A DNA stretch of 64,000 bases. Origin: Planctomycetota bacterium. GTDB taxonomy: Bacteria; Planctomycetota; UBA1135; UBA2386. Position 1 is the first letter of the stretch; each line of letters begins with the position of its first letter. This document shows positions 8,507-16,406 of the stretch, piece by piece. The stretch is taken from positions 372,001 through 436,000 of the forward strand of contig JADJPQ010000003.1 in assembly GCA_016713175.1 (NCBI GenBank), read 5' to 3'. The position numbers were made by a program, and so were the translations under genes. The notes under the pieces are model-generated. The model searched no databases. It saw nothing but the letters and a program-made list of their open reading frames with translations, and was not told the DNA's origin.

Positions 8507-9055
8507 ATGATCCCGCGCGCACTCCTGCTCGTCCCGTTGTTTGCCATGGCCTGCTCGAAGCCAGACGCGCCCGTGCCGTCGGCACCGGGTGGCGGAACCC
8601 CGCCTGCGGCAACGCGGGACCTGGCGCCCCCGCCACTGGAACCGAACAACATCGTCAGCATCGCGATCAACTCGAAAGACCACACGACGCTGGTCGCGGC
8701 GTTGAAGGCCGCCGACTACGTCAAGTCGGTCGCCAACCCCGGCCCGCTGACGGTGTTCGCCCCCACCGACGCGGCGTTCCAGAAGCTGCCGGCCGGCACC
8801 GTGGAGGGTCTGGTCAAGCCTGAGAAGCAGACCGACCTGCAGAACATCCTGAAGTACCACGTGGTGCCGGCGGTCTACCAGACCAAGGACTTCAAGGACG
8901 GCCAGGTGCTCGGCGCCGCCAACGGCAAGAAGCTGACGCTGCACGTGCAGGACGGCAAGGTGAAGGTCAACGACGCCAACATCGTGGCGACGGTGCGGGC
9001 TTCCAACGGTATCGTGCACGTGATCGACACCGTGCTGCTGCCGCCGTCGCAATAG
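8507..9055 (+). CDS. Fasciclin (FAS1) domain lipoprotein
   Basis: A 182-residue lipoprotein. The signal peptide ends at LFAMAC (Cys16). A Pro/Gly/Ala-rich linker of about 30 residues follows, then one FAS1 domain (about residues 50-180). Conserved FAS1 pieces are TVFAPTDAAF, the ILKYHVVP box, and NGIVHVIDTVLLPP at the end. FAS1 proteins usually mediate adhesion or surface interactions. Several bacterial ones sit beside redox or NO-responsive genes, but their role there is unclear. The ATG at 8507 was chosen because it begins directly with the lipoprotein signal. The Rrf2 gene follows after 25 bases, so the two are likely co-transcribed. Confidence 0.88.
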   Translation: MIPRALLLVPLFAMACSKPDAPVPSAPGGGTPPAATRDLAPPPLEPNNIVSIAINSKDHTTLVAALKAADYVKSVANPGPLTVFAPTDAAFQKLPAGTVEGLVKPEKQTDLQNILKYHVVPAVYQTKDFKDGQVLGAANGKKLTLHVQDGKVKVNDANIVATVRASNGIVHVIDTVLLPPSQ

Positions 9056-9080
9056 CGGTCCATCGGCAGCACGCCCACGC

Positions 9081-9518
9081 ATGCTGCTGAACCACACCGC
9101 GATCTACGGACTGCGCGCCATGGCCACGCTGGCGGTGCTCGCGCCCGGCGAGACCATCAACGGCATCGATCTCGCCGAACGCACCGGTGTGCCGCGGCAA
9201 TACCTCGCCAAGGTCATGCGCAAGCTCGTGCTAGCGAAGCTGGTCCGGTCGCAGCGCGGCCGCGGTGGCGGGTTCTGCCTCGCGCGTGCGCCGCGCTCGA
9301 TCCGGCTCGCCGACGTGTTGACGGCCACCGATGTCGATCTGGACCGCGGCTGTGCGTTCGGGTTCTCGGCCTGTGATCCGCAGAACCCCTGCCCGCTGCA
9401 TCCGCTGTGGACCAGGCTGCAGGATTCGCTCCTGGCGTGGACCGGCGACTCGACGCTCGGAGATCTCGGTCCGCCGCCGACTTCGCCGCGGCGACGACCG
9501 GGAACGGGGTTCGGCTGA
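9081..9518 (+). CDS. Rrf2-family transcriptional regulator with three-cysteine Fe-S motif
   Basis: A 145-residue winged-helix Rrf2 protein. The N-terminus NHTAIYGLRAMATLA and the recognition region PRQYLAKVMRKL match the family. The wing reads RSQRGRGGGFCLAR. The sensor loop has Cys91, Cys98 and Cys104 (CX6C then CX5C), which resembles the Fe-S ligand pattern of NsrR and IscR, so an NO- or redox-sensing cluster is likely. The last 20 residues are Pro/Arg-rich and low complexity. Its position next to nosZ suggests it controls N2O respiration, and the palindrome at 8326-8343 is the candidate operator. NsrR versus another Rrf2 type cannot be decided, so no symbol is given. Confidence 0.9.
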   Translation: MLLNHTAIYGLRAMATLAVLAPGETINGIDLAERTGVPRQYLAKVMRKLVLAKLVRSQRGRGGGFCLARAPRSIRLADVLTATDVDLDRGCAFGFSACDPQNPCPLHPLWTRLQDSLLAWTGDSTLGDLGPPPTSPRRRPGTGFG

Positions 9519-9575
9519 TTTGGACCACGGTCCAACTTGGCCGCGGCTGATTTTGACCATGGGTGAATCTGGCCG
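9512..9575 (+). repeat. Tandem imperfect 32-base repeat upstream of the ATPase gene
   Basis: Two contiguous 32-base units (9512-9543 and 9544-9575) both start CGGCTGATTT and end TGGCCG, and they match at 25 of 32 positions. The first unit contains a small palindrome, TTGGACCACGGTCCAA. The pair begins at the last bases of the Rrf2 gene and ends 13 bases before the preferred ATPase start. It could be an operator for the downstream gene or the trace of a duplication. Confidence 0.6.
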
Positions 9576-9588
9576 TAGACTGCCCTTG

Positions 9589-10704
9589 ATGTCGCCGGCA
9601 CGCTACGTGACTTCGCAAGTCGAAGTCGATCTCGCCCACAAGATGGTGTTCGTCGCCGGTCCACGCCAGGTCGGCAAGACAACGATGGCGCTGGCCCTCA
9701 CCGGCGGGCGCCAGGCCTACCGCAACTGGGATCTGCCTGCGGATCGCGAACGCGTCCTCGCCGGCGAACTCCCGACCGGCGACCTGCTGATCCTCGACGA
9801 GATCCACAAGTATCGCCGCTGGCGGAATCTACTGAAGGGTCTCTACGACGACCCGAAGCGCCACCACCGCATCCTGGTCACCGGCAGTGCCCGGTTGGAC
9901 CTCTACCGGTTCGCCGGCGATTCGCTGCAGGGGCGCTACCACCTGCTGCACATGCACCCGCTGTCGGTCGCCGAACTCGGCATCGACGACAGCCGTGGCC
10001 TGCAGCAACTGCTTCGGCTCTCCGGGTTCCCGGAGCCGTTCTTCCGCGGCGCCGAGACCTTTGCGCGCCGGTGGTCGCGCGAGTACCGCAACCTGCTGAT
10101 CCGCGACGAAGTGCGTTCACTCGAACGCATCGACGATCTCGGCCGGCTCGAACTGCTGGTCACGCGCCTGCCCGAACTGGTCGGTTCACCACTGTCGATC
10201 AACGCCTTGCGTGAGGACCTCGACGTCGCCCACAAGACAATGGCGCGCTGGCTCGACGCTCTCGAACGGCTGCACGCGATCTTCCGCGTGGCGCCATTCG
10301 GCACACCGCGAATGCGGGCCATCAAGAAGATGCAAAAGCACTACCACTACGATTGGTCGCTGGTCGGTGCTCCCGGCCCGCGCTTCGAGAACCTGGTCGC
10401 CGCGCATCTGTTCAAGTGGGTGCAATGGCAACAGGACACCGAGGGTCGCGATCTGGAGCTGCGCTACTTCCGCGACAAGGACGATCGGGAAGTCGATTTC
10501 GTCGTCATCGAGGGGCGCAAGCCGATCCTGATGGTCGAAGCCGTCTTGGGTGACGCCGAGGTGGGCAAGGGCCTGCGCGCGCTGGCGGAACGGTTCCCCG
10601 GCTGTCCGGCGTGGCAGGTCCATGCGGAGGGTCGGAAAGATCATGTGACGCACGAACACATCCGCGTAGCCCCGGCCCTGGCCCTGCTCGGCTCGCTGGT
10701 CTGA
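9589..10704 (+). CDS. AAA-type ATPase with DUF4143-like C-terminal domain
   Basis: A 371-residue protein of the ATP-binding family with an N-terminal AAA_14 module and a C-terminal DUF4143-like region. Walker A is GPRQVGKTT near residue 22 and Walker B is DLLILDEIHKY, followed by RRWRNLLKGLYD. VTGSARLDLYR is a sensor-like segment. The C-terminal part contains YHYDWSLVGAPGPRFENLVAAHL and RYFRDKDDREVDFVV, where the Glu-Val-Asp pattern resembles a restriction-like nuclease fold. The cellular role of this family is unknown, although members are often mobile, patchily distributed genes. An alternative in-frame ATG lies at 9559 inside the tandem repeat. The gene is unrelated in function to the nos operon as far as can be seen. 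Confidence 0.87.
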   Translation: MSPARYVTSQVEVDLAHKMVFVAGPRQVGKTTMALALTGGRQAYRNWDLPADRERVLAGELPTGDLLILDEIHKYRRWRNLLKGLYDDPKRHHRILVTGSARLDLYRFAGDSLQGRYHLLHMHPLSVAELGIDDSRGLQQLLRLSGFPEPFFRGAETFARRWSREYRNLLIRDEVRSLERIDDLGRLELLVTRLPELVGSPLSINALREDLDVAHKTMARWLDALERLHAIFRVAPFGTPRMRAIKKMQKHYHYDWSLVGAPGPRFENLVAAHLFKWVQWQQDTEGRDLELRYFRDKDDREVDFVVIEGRKPILMVEAVLGDAEVGKGLRALAERFPGCPAWQVHAEGRKDHVTHEHIRVAPALALLGSLV

Positions 10705-10762
10705 GACCGGGCTCCGGGTCCTCGGCACCTCCCCCCGGTGCAACGCGGCACGGCGCAGTCGC

Positions 10763-11635
10763 TCAGTGGCCGCAGGCGCCGCGGGCACCGGAACGCTCCA
10801 CGCCATCGCGCAGCGGCGAACGGCGAGGCGCCGGCAGTTCGCGATACCCGTGCTGCAACGCCACCACCTCGCAAGCGCGCAACTCGTCGTAGGCCTCTGC
10901 CGGCAGCAGATCGAAACCGTCGAGCAGCAGGCGCCGGCGACATTCCGCCAGGCGCGGATCGGCGGCTGCAGCGAGCAGTGCCTGCTGCAAGAGCGAACGG
11001 ACGGCCGGCGGCGTGTGCACCGCAGTCACGTACGGCGGCGCCAGCGCCGGCGCGGTGATCGCAAGCGTGCGAAGCGACGTGACCAGGCGCGGCCGTTCCT
11101 GGCGCAGCAGCGCCAGCACGACCGCGTCGACGCAGGCGACGTCGATCTCGCCGTCCTGCAGCAGCCGCAGGCTGTCGGAGTGGGCGCCGGTCTCGACCAC
11201 GCTGGCGAAGAACCGACCATCGCGGGCCAGCGGCGCGATCAGCGGCCGCAGCGCGTTGGTACCCGAGTGCGACGTCGCCTCGTTGACGGCGCAACGCGCA
11301 CCGCGCAGGTCGGCCAGGGTCGCGCGCGGCGAACGGTCGGCGACCACGACCTCGCTGACGTAGCGGGGACCACAGCAGCCAGGCGCGGCGTAGCGCGGCG
11401 TGGCGATCGGCACGAGGATGTCGGCGGAGTCCCACAGCACGTCGTAGCCGCAGGCCTGACTGAGCAGCAGGTTGCCGTCGGCCCAGCGCGCGTCATGGGC
11501 GCCTTCGCGAGTCAGTTGCTCGGGGACGCGATCGACGCCGAGCGCGCGCAGGTGGCCGGCGATGCCCCGCCACCATGCGTCGGTGCAGGCCTGCAGTTCG
11601 GGCAGGTCGTACCAGGGCAGGTCGGCGATGCGCAT
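10763..11635 (-). CDS. PhnD-like phosphate/phosphonate substrate-binding family protein
   Basis: A roughly 290-residue periplasmic-binding-protein fold of the PhnD type (PF12974-like). The start MRIADLPWYDLPEL is typical of stand-alone members. Fold landmarks are LLLSQACGYDVLW, RGARCAVNEATSHSG and GEIDVACVDAVVLAL. No signal peptide is seen, so it may be cytoplasmic or exported by an unknown route, unlike transport-linked PhnD. No ABC permease or ATPase lies nearby. Upstream in-frame starts exist (ATG at 11656, TTG at 11695) and the frame stays open further up. The ATG at 11635 is preferred because homology appears to begin there. The ligand is unknown. Confidence 0.8.
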   Translation of the reverse strand: MRIADLPWYDLPELQACTDAWWRGIAGHLRALGVDRVPEQLTREGAHDARWADGNLLLSQACGYDVLWDSADILVPIATPRYAAPGCCGPRYVSEVVVADRSPRATLADLRGARCAVNEATSHSGTNALRPLIAPLARDGRFFASVVETGAHSDSLRLLQDGEIDVACVDAVVLALLRQERPRLVTSLRTLAITAPALAPPYVTAVHTPPAVRSLLQQALLAAAADPRLAECRRRLLLDGFDLLPAEAYDELRACEVVALQHGYRELPAPRRSPLRDGVERSGARGACGH

Positions 11636-11782
11636 CGGCGGGATGTTGGACTGCATGAACGCGCGCGCGGCAAGCCCCGATCGGCGCGTGCCCAAGCGCG
11701 TCGGATCGAGGATCTCCGCCGGGTCATCGGCGGCGAGAACCGCCCGTGGATTGCCGGTTGCCGATCCGCGGTCACGCCTCGA

Positions 11783-13102
11783 TCACGGCATGACCAGTCC
11801 GAACGTCACGCCGTCCGACGCCGCGAAGCCGCCGGCTTCGACGTGCAACGTCTGACCGTGCAGGACCGCGCCGAACAGGCTCGGCGACGCCGGGATCGGG
11901 ATCGGAATGGAGGCACTCGCGGCCGCCGGCACGCCCACCGTGATCAACGCCGAGGGCTCGACGAGGATGGTCACCCCGAGGGTCGACACCAGGGACCGGC
12001 CGGTGCTGAACAGACCGACCGAAGCCAGCGGCACGCCGGGAGTGGCGCGCACTTCGAGCGCGAAGGTCGCGTTGCCGAGGAACGGCACGCCCCCGGCGTT
12101 CGGGGCCACGTGCCACGCGTAGGTGTTTGCCAGCGGCGTGCCCACGCCGTACCGGCGCGGCGAGTCCTGCACGTCGACGCCCGACAGCGTGCCGGGGAAG
12201 GCGGTGAACAGCGGCGTGAAGACGCCGTTCTCGACCAGCCGCACTTCCTGCGTCGTATTGGTCGAACCGGCGACGATCAGGGCGCCGCTGGCCCGTTCCA
12301 CGGCGACCGCCGCACCGTGGGTGCCGTTGCCGGGGATCACCGTGAACGCACCGGTGCCGGGATCGACGTTGCCGAGCGAGTTGCCGCCGGTGGCGTTGTT
12401 CATCACCACGACGAGCCGACCATCCGCGGCGACGTCGAGGCCGGTGATGCCGTGCGGCAGGGTGGCGACCAGGGTCGCTGCCCCGCCCGCCGGGACGCCG
12501 ACACGCCAGATCTGCCCGGACGTGGTCGAGACCCACGTGCCGAAGTAGGCGATCGTGCCGGCCTGGTTCAGCGTCAGGGCGTTGTAGTTCGTCGATGGCG
12601 CGCCCGTGATCGGCAGCGGCGTCAGGCTCCCGGCATCGATGTCCACGATCGCCAGTCGCGTCATCGGACTGCCTGCCTGCAGGCCGTTTGCCGTGACGAG
12701 GCAACGACCGTCGGGGAGGATGGCGAGGGCGGTCACCGCGCCCGTGGTCGACGTCGAGGTGCCGACCTGCACGCGGCGCGACGACGCAACGGCGAGACCA
12801 TTCAGCCGCAAAGCGTGCACGGCGATGGCCGAGCCTGTCTGTGAACCGTTATTGCCGGCGAAGACGCGACCATCGGGATGGATCGCCACGGCGTTGGCGC
12901 CTCGCGACACGTTGATGGTCAGCACCAGCTCCGGCGGCAGTCCGGTCAGCGGCACCGGCGGGGAACCACCGCGCGCGGGCACGGCCCAGAGACCCGTGAG
13001 GGAGAACGTCTCGGCCGCCACGCTCCAGCCCTCGGGGATCTGGGCGAGCAAGGGGGTCGCAAGCCACAGCGACAGGAACGGCAAGCAGCAGCACTTCGAC
13101 AT
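11783..13102 (-). CDS. Secreted propeller-like protein with planctomycete-type C-terminal module
   Basis: A 439-residue secreted protein of unknown function. The signal peptide is MSKCCCLPFLSLWLATPLLAQ. Residues about 55-310 form repeated blade-like units with patterns such as AVAIHPDGRVFAGN, ALAILPDGRCLVTANG and GLDVAADGRLVVVMN, so a beta-propeller is likely. The last 120 residues include SIPIPIPASPSLFGAVLHGQTL, which matches the C-terminal module seen in several other secreted proteins of this window. It contains no catalytic motif that I recognise. The kinase gene upstream on the same strand ends 69 bases away, so the two could be co-transcribed. Confidence 0.75.
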   Translation of the reverse strand: MSKCCCLPFLSLWLATPLLAQIPEGWSVAAETFSLTGLWAVPARGGSPPVPLTGLPPELVLTINVSRGANAVAIHPDGRVFAGNNGSQTGSAIAVHALRLNGLAVASSRRVQVGTSTSTTGAVTALAILPDGRCLVTANGLQAGSPMTRLAIVDIDAGSLTPLPITGAPSTNYNALTLNQAGTIAYFGTWVSTTSGQIWRVGVPAGGAATLVATLPHGITGLDVAADGRLVVVMNNATGGNSLGNVDPGTGAFTVIPGNGTHGAAVAVERASGALIVAGSTNTTQEVRLVENGVFTPLFTAFPGTLSGVDVQDSPRRYGVGTPLANTYAWHVAPNAGGVPFLGNATFALEVRATPGVPLASVGLFSTGRSLVSTLGVTILVEPSALITVGVPAAASASIPIPIPASPSLFGAVLHGQTLHVEAGGFAASDGVTFGLVMP

Positions 13103-13171
13103 GTCGAGGCATGCGCCGGTTGGCCCCGGGACGGGCCAGGAATTGCCACGTCCAGGTCCCAGGCCGCGCCG

Positions 13172-15712
13172 TCAGCGGCGGAGCGCCGCGGCCCGCGCCT
13201 CGGCGGCGCGCCGACTGTCGGCAGGACGGCCGAGGCGGTCTGCCACTTCCATTGCGGTGAGCCAGATGGCGGCCGCCGCGTCGAACTCCGCCGCCGCCTC
13301 GTGTTCGCGAGCGAGCAGATCCAGGTGCTCGAGCCACGTTTGGCGAGCCGACGCGAGGAAAGTCGAATTGCCTGGCAGCTGCCGTTCCAGCTCGGCCACG
13401 GCCGTGGCCAGGTCCGGCGCGATCTCGCGGTGCCGGCCGAGCGCCGCAACCACTCGCCCATGCTGATAGCGCGCCTTCACGCTTTCGAGGTCCTGCGCGC
13501 CCCGCGCCGCGGCGAAACGCTCGGCGGCGTCCCGGAGGATGGGCTCGGCAGCCGCGAACTCGCGCTTGCCGGCGAGCAGGATGCCGTAGTTGCTCAGCGT
13601 CATCATCGCCTGCGGGTGCAGGCGGCCGAGCTTCGTCGCCTGCGTCGCGACCAGTTCGCGCAACAACGGCTCGGCCTCGTCGGCCCGCCCAAGACCCTGC
13701 AGGGCTGCGGCCTGGTAGTTGAGCAGCCCCAGGAAGTCCGGGTGGCCGGCCCCGAGTCGTTGCCGCGCCGGCGCCAGCACCGGTTCCAGTTCGCGTTGCA
13801 TCGCGGCGTGGTCGCCACCCGCCAGGTGCACGGCGGTGAGCTTGCGGACCGCCGCGAACGTCAGCGGGTGGTCGAGACCATGGGTCTGCAGCGCCAGATC
13901 ACGAGCCCGAATCGCGAGCGTTCGCGCTTCGTCGGTGCGCCGCAGGCCGAGCAGCACCTGGGCGAGGTTGCCAGCCGTGGCGACGATGCCGCTGGCATTG
14001 CCATCGGCTTCCTCGAGCGCCAGCAATTCGCGCAGCGGCGCTTCGGCGTCCGCCGGGTTGCCGCTGTCGAACGCCAGCTTGGCGCGCATGTCGGCGAGCA
14101 CGCGAGTGCGCGGGTGGGCGACACCGCGGGCTGCCACCGCGCGCGCCGCGACGGCTTCGAGCATCGGGCGGGCGTCGGCGACGCGGCCCGCGCGGTGCAG
14201 GGTCGCAACCAGATCGCAGGTCGCTTCGATCCCGCGCCAGTCGAGCTCGCCGTGGCGAGCCGCGTAACTGTCGCCGGCCGCGCGCAGGTGCGACTCGGCC
14301 TTCTCGAACTGGCCGAGGGCAAGGTAGGCCTGCCCGACCACGTGGTGGAGCCGCGCCGCCACGTCAGGTCGGTCCGCGGCGCGAGCGAGCAGGGACCCGC
14401 TGGCGTCCAACAGGTCGACCACCTTGACCTCACGACCTCCCCGCGCGGGAAGCGACTCGCCGATCAACCGCGCCAGGTAGTCGGCCGTCGCGGCGGCCTC
14501 GCCACGGGCGCCTTCCGCCTCGGCGCGCGCCGCTTCGGCGTGCCAGTAGCCGACGATCGCCGCGATGCCGCCGGCGCCGATGGCCCCGATGGCGAGCGTC
14601 GCGGCGGCCAGGGCGACGCGGTACCGACGCACGAACACGGCGGCGCGGTATCGGATGGTCGGCGGGCCGGCCCGCAGCGGTCGCTGCTCCTGGAACGCGC
14701 GCACGTCGGCGGCCAGTTCGGCCACCCCGGCGTAGCGTTGGGAGCGGTCGGCGGCCGTCGCCATGTCGACGATCCAGCGCAGTTCGCGGGCGTAGCCCCG
14801 GTCGCTCGCGGTCGCGTCGAGGCGTGCGCGGCGCGGACCGGCGAGCAGTTCGTGGAGCACGACGCCGAGCGCGTAGACGTCGGTGCGAGTGTCGATGTCG
14901 TCGTGGGCGCCGCTGCGTTGTTCCGGGCTGCTGTAGTGTGGCGTGCCGAGGAACTGCCCGGCCTGCGTGAACGCTTCCGCGCTGCCGTCCAGCACCTTGG
15001 CGATGCCGAAGTCGATGACGATCGCGCGTGCGTGCTCACCGACGCCGACAACCATCACGTTGTCGGGCTTGAGATCGCGGTGGATCACGAGGCATCGATG
15101 GGCGTGGGCCACGGCGTCGCAGACCTGGAGGAACAGCGCCAGGAGATGTTCCACCGCGTGGTTTCGGCTTGCCGCATACTGCTGCAGCGACACGCCGTCG
15201 ACGAACTCGACGACCACGAACGGGCGCCCCGTCGCCGTGGCGCCGGCATCGAGGATGCGGGCGATGCCGGGGTGCTCGAGCCGCGCCAGGGTGCGGCGCT
15301 CGGCGGCGAATCGGGCCAATAGTGCCCGTGAGTCCATGCCCGGCTTGATCAACTTGATCGCGACGAGTCGCGCGATCGGCTCGGTCTGCCGAGCGCGGTA
15401 GACCTCGGCGAAGCCGCCCTCCCCGACCAACGCCTCGATGACATACGGTCCGCAGCGGTCACCCGGTGTCAGGGGCGCGACGCTCGCCGGCACCGCCGCC
15501 GGGGTCTCCAGGAAATCGGCGGCGGCCACGGCGGCCGCCAGCATTGCCGTTGCTGGCGCGAGCAGTTCCGGCGCCTCGGCGCAGGCCGCCGCCACGCACG
15601 CGGTTCGCGACTCGACCGGCAGTTCCAGGGCATCGGCGACGAGTTCCTTCAGTCGTTGCCATGGCGCCGCATCGTGGTCGCCGGCCGACCCGGATTGGAG
15701 CGTCGGGCTCAT
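13172..15712 (-). CDS. Membrane Ser/Thr protein kinase with C-terminal TPR region
   Basis: An 846-residue Hanks-type kinase. A short helical N-terminal segment (WQRLKELVADALELPVESR) precedes the kinase domain (about 88-350). Catalytic features are intact: GEGGFAEV at 98-105, Lys120 in VAIKLIK, HRDLKPDN at 211-218, DFG at 234-236, and SPEQ. A single membrane span follows near residues 365-390. The remaining C-terminal region (about 430-840) is a row of TPR-like helical pairs with recurring AR-L-E-A-E-P-L-RELVA patterns. The TPR part lies outside the cytoplasm if the span is real. The gene is divergent from an ECF sigma factor 63 bases away, a known planctomycete pairing that suggests the kinase controls the sigma factor. 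Confidence 0.93.
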   Translation of the reverse strand: MSPTLQSGSAGDHDAAPWQRLKELVADALELPVESRTACVAAACAEAPELLAPATAMLAAAVAAADFLETPAAVPASVAPLTPGDRCGPYVIEALVGEGGFAEVYRARQTEPIARLVAIKLIKPGMDSRALLARFAAERRTLARLEHPGIARILDAGATATGRPFVVVEFVDGVSLQQYAASRNHAVEHLLALFLQVCDAVAHAHRCLVIHRDLKPDNVMVVGVGEHARAIVIDFGIAKVLDGSAEAFTQAGQFLGTPHYSSPEQRSGAHDDIDTRTDVYALGVVLHELLAGPRRARLDATASDRGYARELRWIVDMATAADRSQRYAGVAELAADVRAFQEQRPLRAGPPTIRYRAAVFVRRYRVALAAATLAIGAIGAGGIAAIVGYWHAEAARAEAEGARGEAAATADYLARLIGESLPARGGREVKVVDLLDASGSLLARAADRPDVAARLHHVVGQAYLALGQFEKAESHLRAAGDSYAARHGELDWRGIEATCDLVATLHRAGRVADARPMLEAVAARAVAARGVAHPRTRVLADMRAKLAFDSGNPADAEAPLRELLALEEADGNASGIVATAGNLAQVLLGLRRTDEARTLAIRARDLALQTHGLDHPLTFAAVRKLTAVHLAGGDHAAMQRELEPVLAPARQRLGAGHPDFLGLLNYQAAALQGLGRADEAEPLLRELVATQATKLGRLHPQAMMTLSNYGILLAGKREFAAAEPILRDAAERFAAARGAQDLESVKARYQHGRVVAALGRHREIAPDLATAVAELERQLPGNSTFLASARQTWLEHLDLLAREHEAAAEFDAAAAIWLTAMEVADRLGRPADSRRAAEARAAALRR

Positions 15713-15775
15713 GTACAGGAGTATGCGCTACGCTTCTCCACCCGGGGCCACTTATTGGCCGGCCGGCACCTGCGC

Positions 15776-16366
15776 ATGGCTATCCCCGCCGATCCTGGGC
15801 CGCATCGCGACATCACCCGGTTGCTGCAGGCCGTGCGCCTTGGCGAGGGTGGCGCCGAGTCCGAACTGGTCGAGGCGGTCTACGCGGAATTGCGCCGCCT
15901 CGCAGCGGCTCGCCTGCGCGGAGATCGGGCGGGAGATACCACGGGCCCGACCGCCCTCGTACACGAGGCGTGGCTTCGCCTCGGCCTGACCGATTCGCAG
16001 TTCACCGACCGACGCCACTTCTTCGGGGCTGCCGCTCGCGTGATGCGGCAGGCGCTGGTCGACCATCATCGGCGACGCCACGGGCAGAAGCGTGCGCACG
16101 TTCGCGCCGACGATGCCGCCCTCGACGCCGTCGCGGCCACCGTAGCGCTGCCCCCCATCGACCTGCTGGCACTCGACGAAGCGCTGGTGGCCCTCGAAGC
16201 CATCGATGCCCGCATGGCACAGATCGTGCAACTGCGCTTCTTCGTCGGACTCTCCATCGAGGAAACCGCAGCGGCGCTGGAGGCCTCGGAGCGCACGGTG
16301 AAGCGCGAGTGGAGCGTGGCGAAGGCGTGGCTGTTCCAACGACTGGGCGCCGACAGGGCGGACTGA
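15776..16366 (+). CDS. ECF-family RNA polymerase sigma factor
   Basis: A 196-residue sigma factor of the ECF kind found with Ser/Thr kinases in PVC bacteria. Region 2 includes LYAELRRLAAAR-like text (VYAELRRLAAARL), TALVHEAWLRLG and FFGAAARVMRQALVDHHRRR. Region 4 is FVGLSIEETAAALEASERTVKREWSVAKAWL, the expected helix-turn-helix. The ATG at 15776 was chosen because the region upstream in frame does not resemble the family and overlaps the kinase promoter. No anti-sigma factor is adjacent, and the divergent kinase is the likely partner. Its targets may include the repeat protein that starts 40 bases downstream. Confidence 0.92.
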   Translation: MAIPADPGPHRDITRLLQAVRLGEGGAESELVEAVYAELRRLAAARLRGDRAGDTTGPTALVHEAWLRLGLTDSQFTDRRHFFGAAARVMRQALVDHHRRRHGQKRAHVRADDAALDAVAATVALPPIDLLALDEALVALEAIDARMAQIVQLRFFVGLSIEETAAALEASERTVKREWSVAKAWLFQRLGADRAD

Positions 16367-16406
16367 AACCCACGCTTTCCTGGCCCCGCGAGGCGGCGGC
16401 CTGCGC

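Noticed and set aside
9081..9518. Naming the Rrf2 gene nsrR
   Set aside because: The cysteine spacing fits the Rrf2 Fe-S group in general, but nothing in the sequence separates NsrR from other members.
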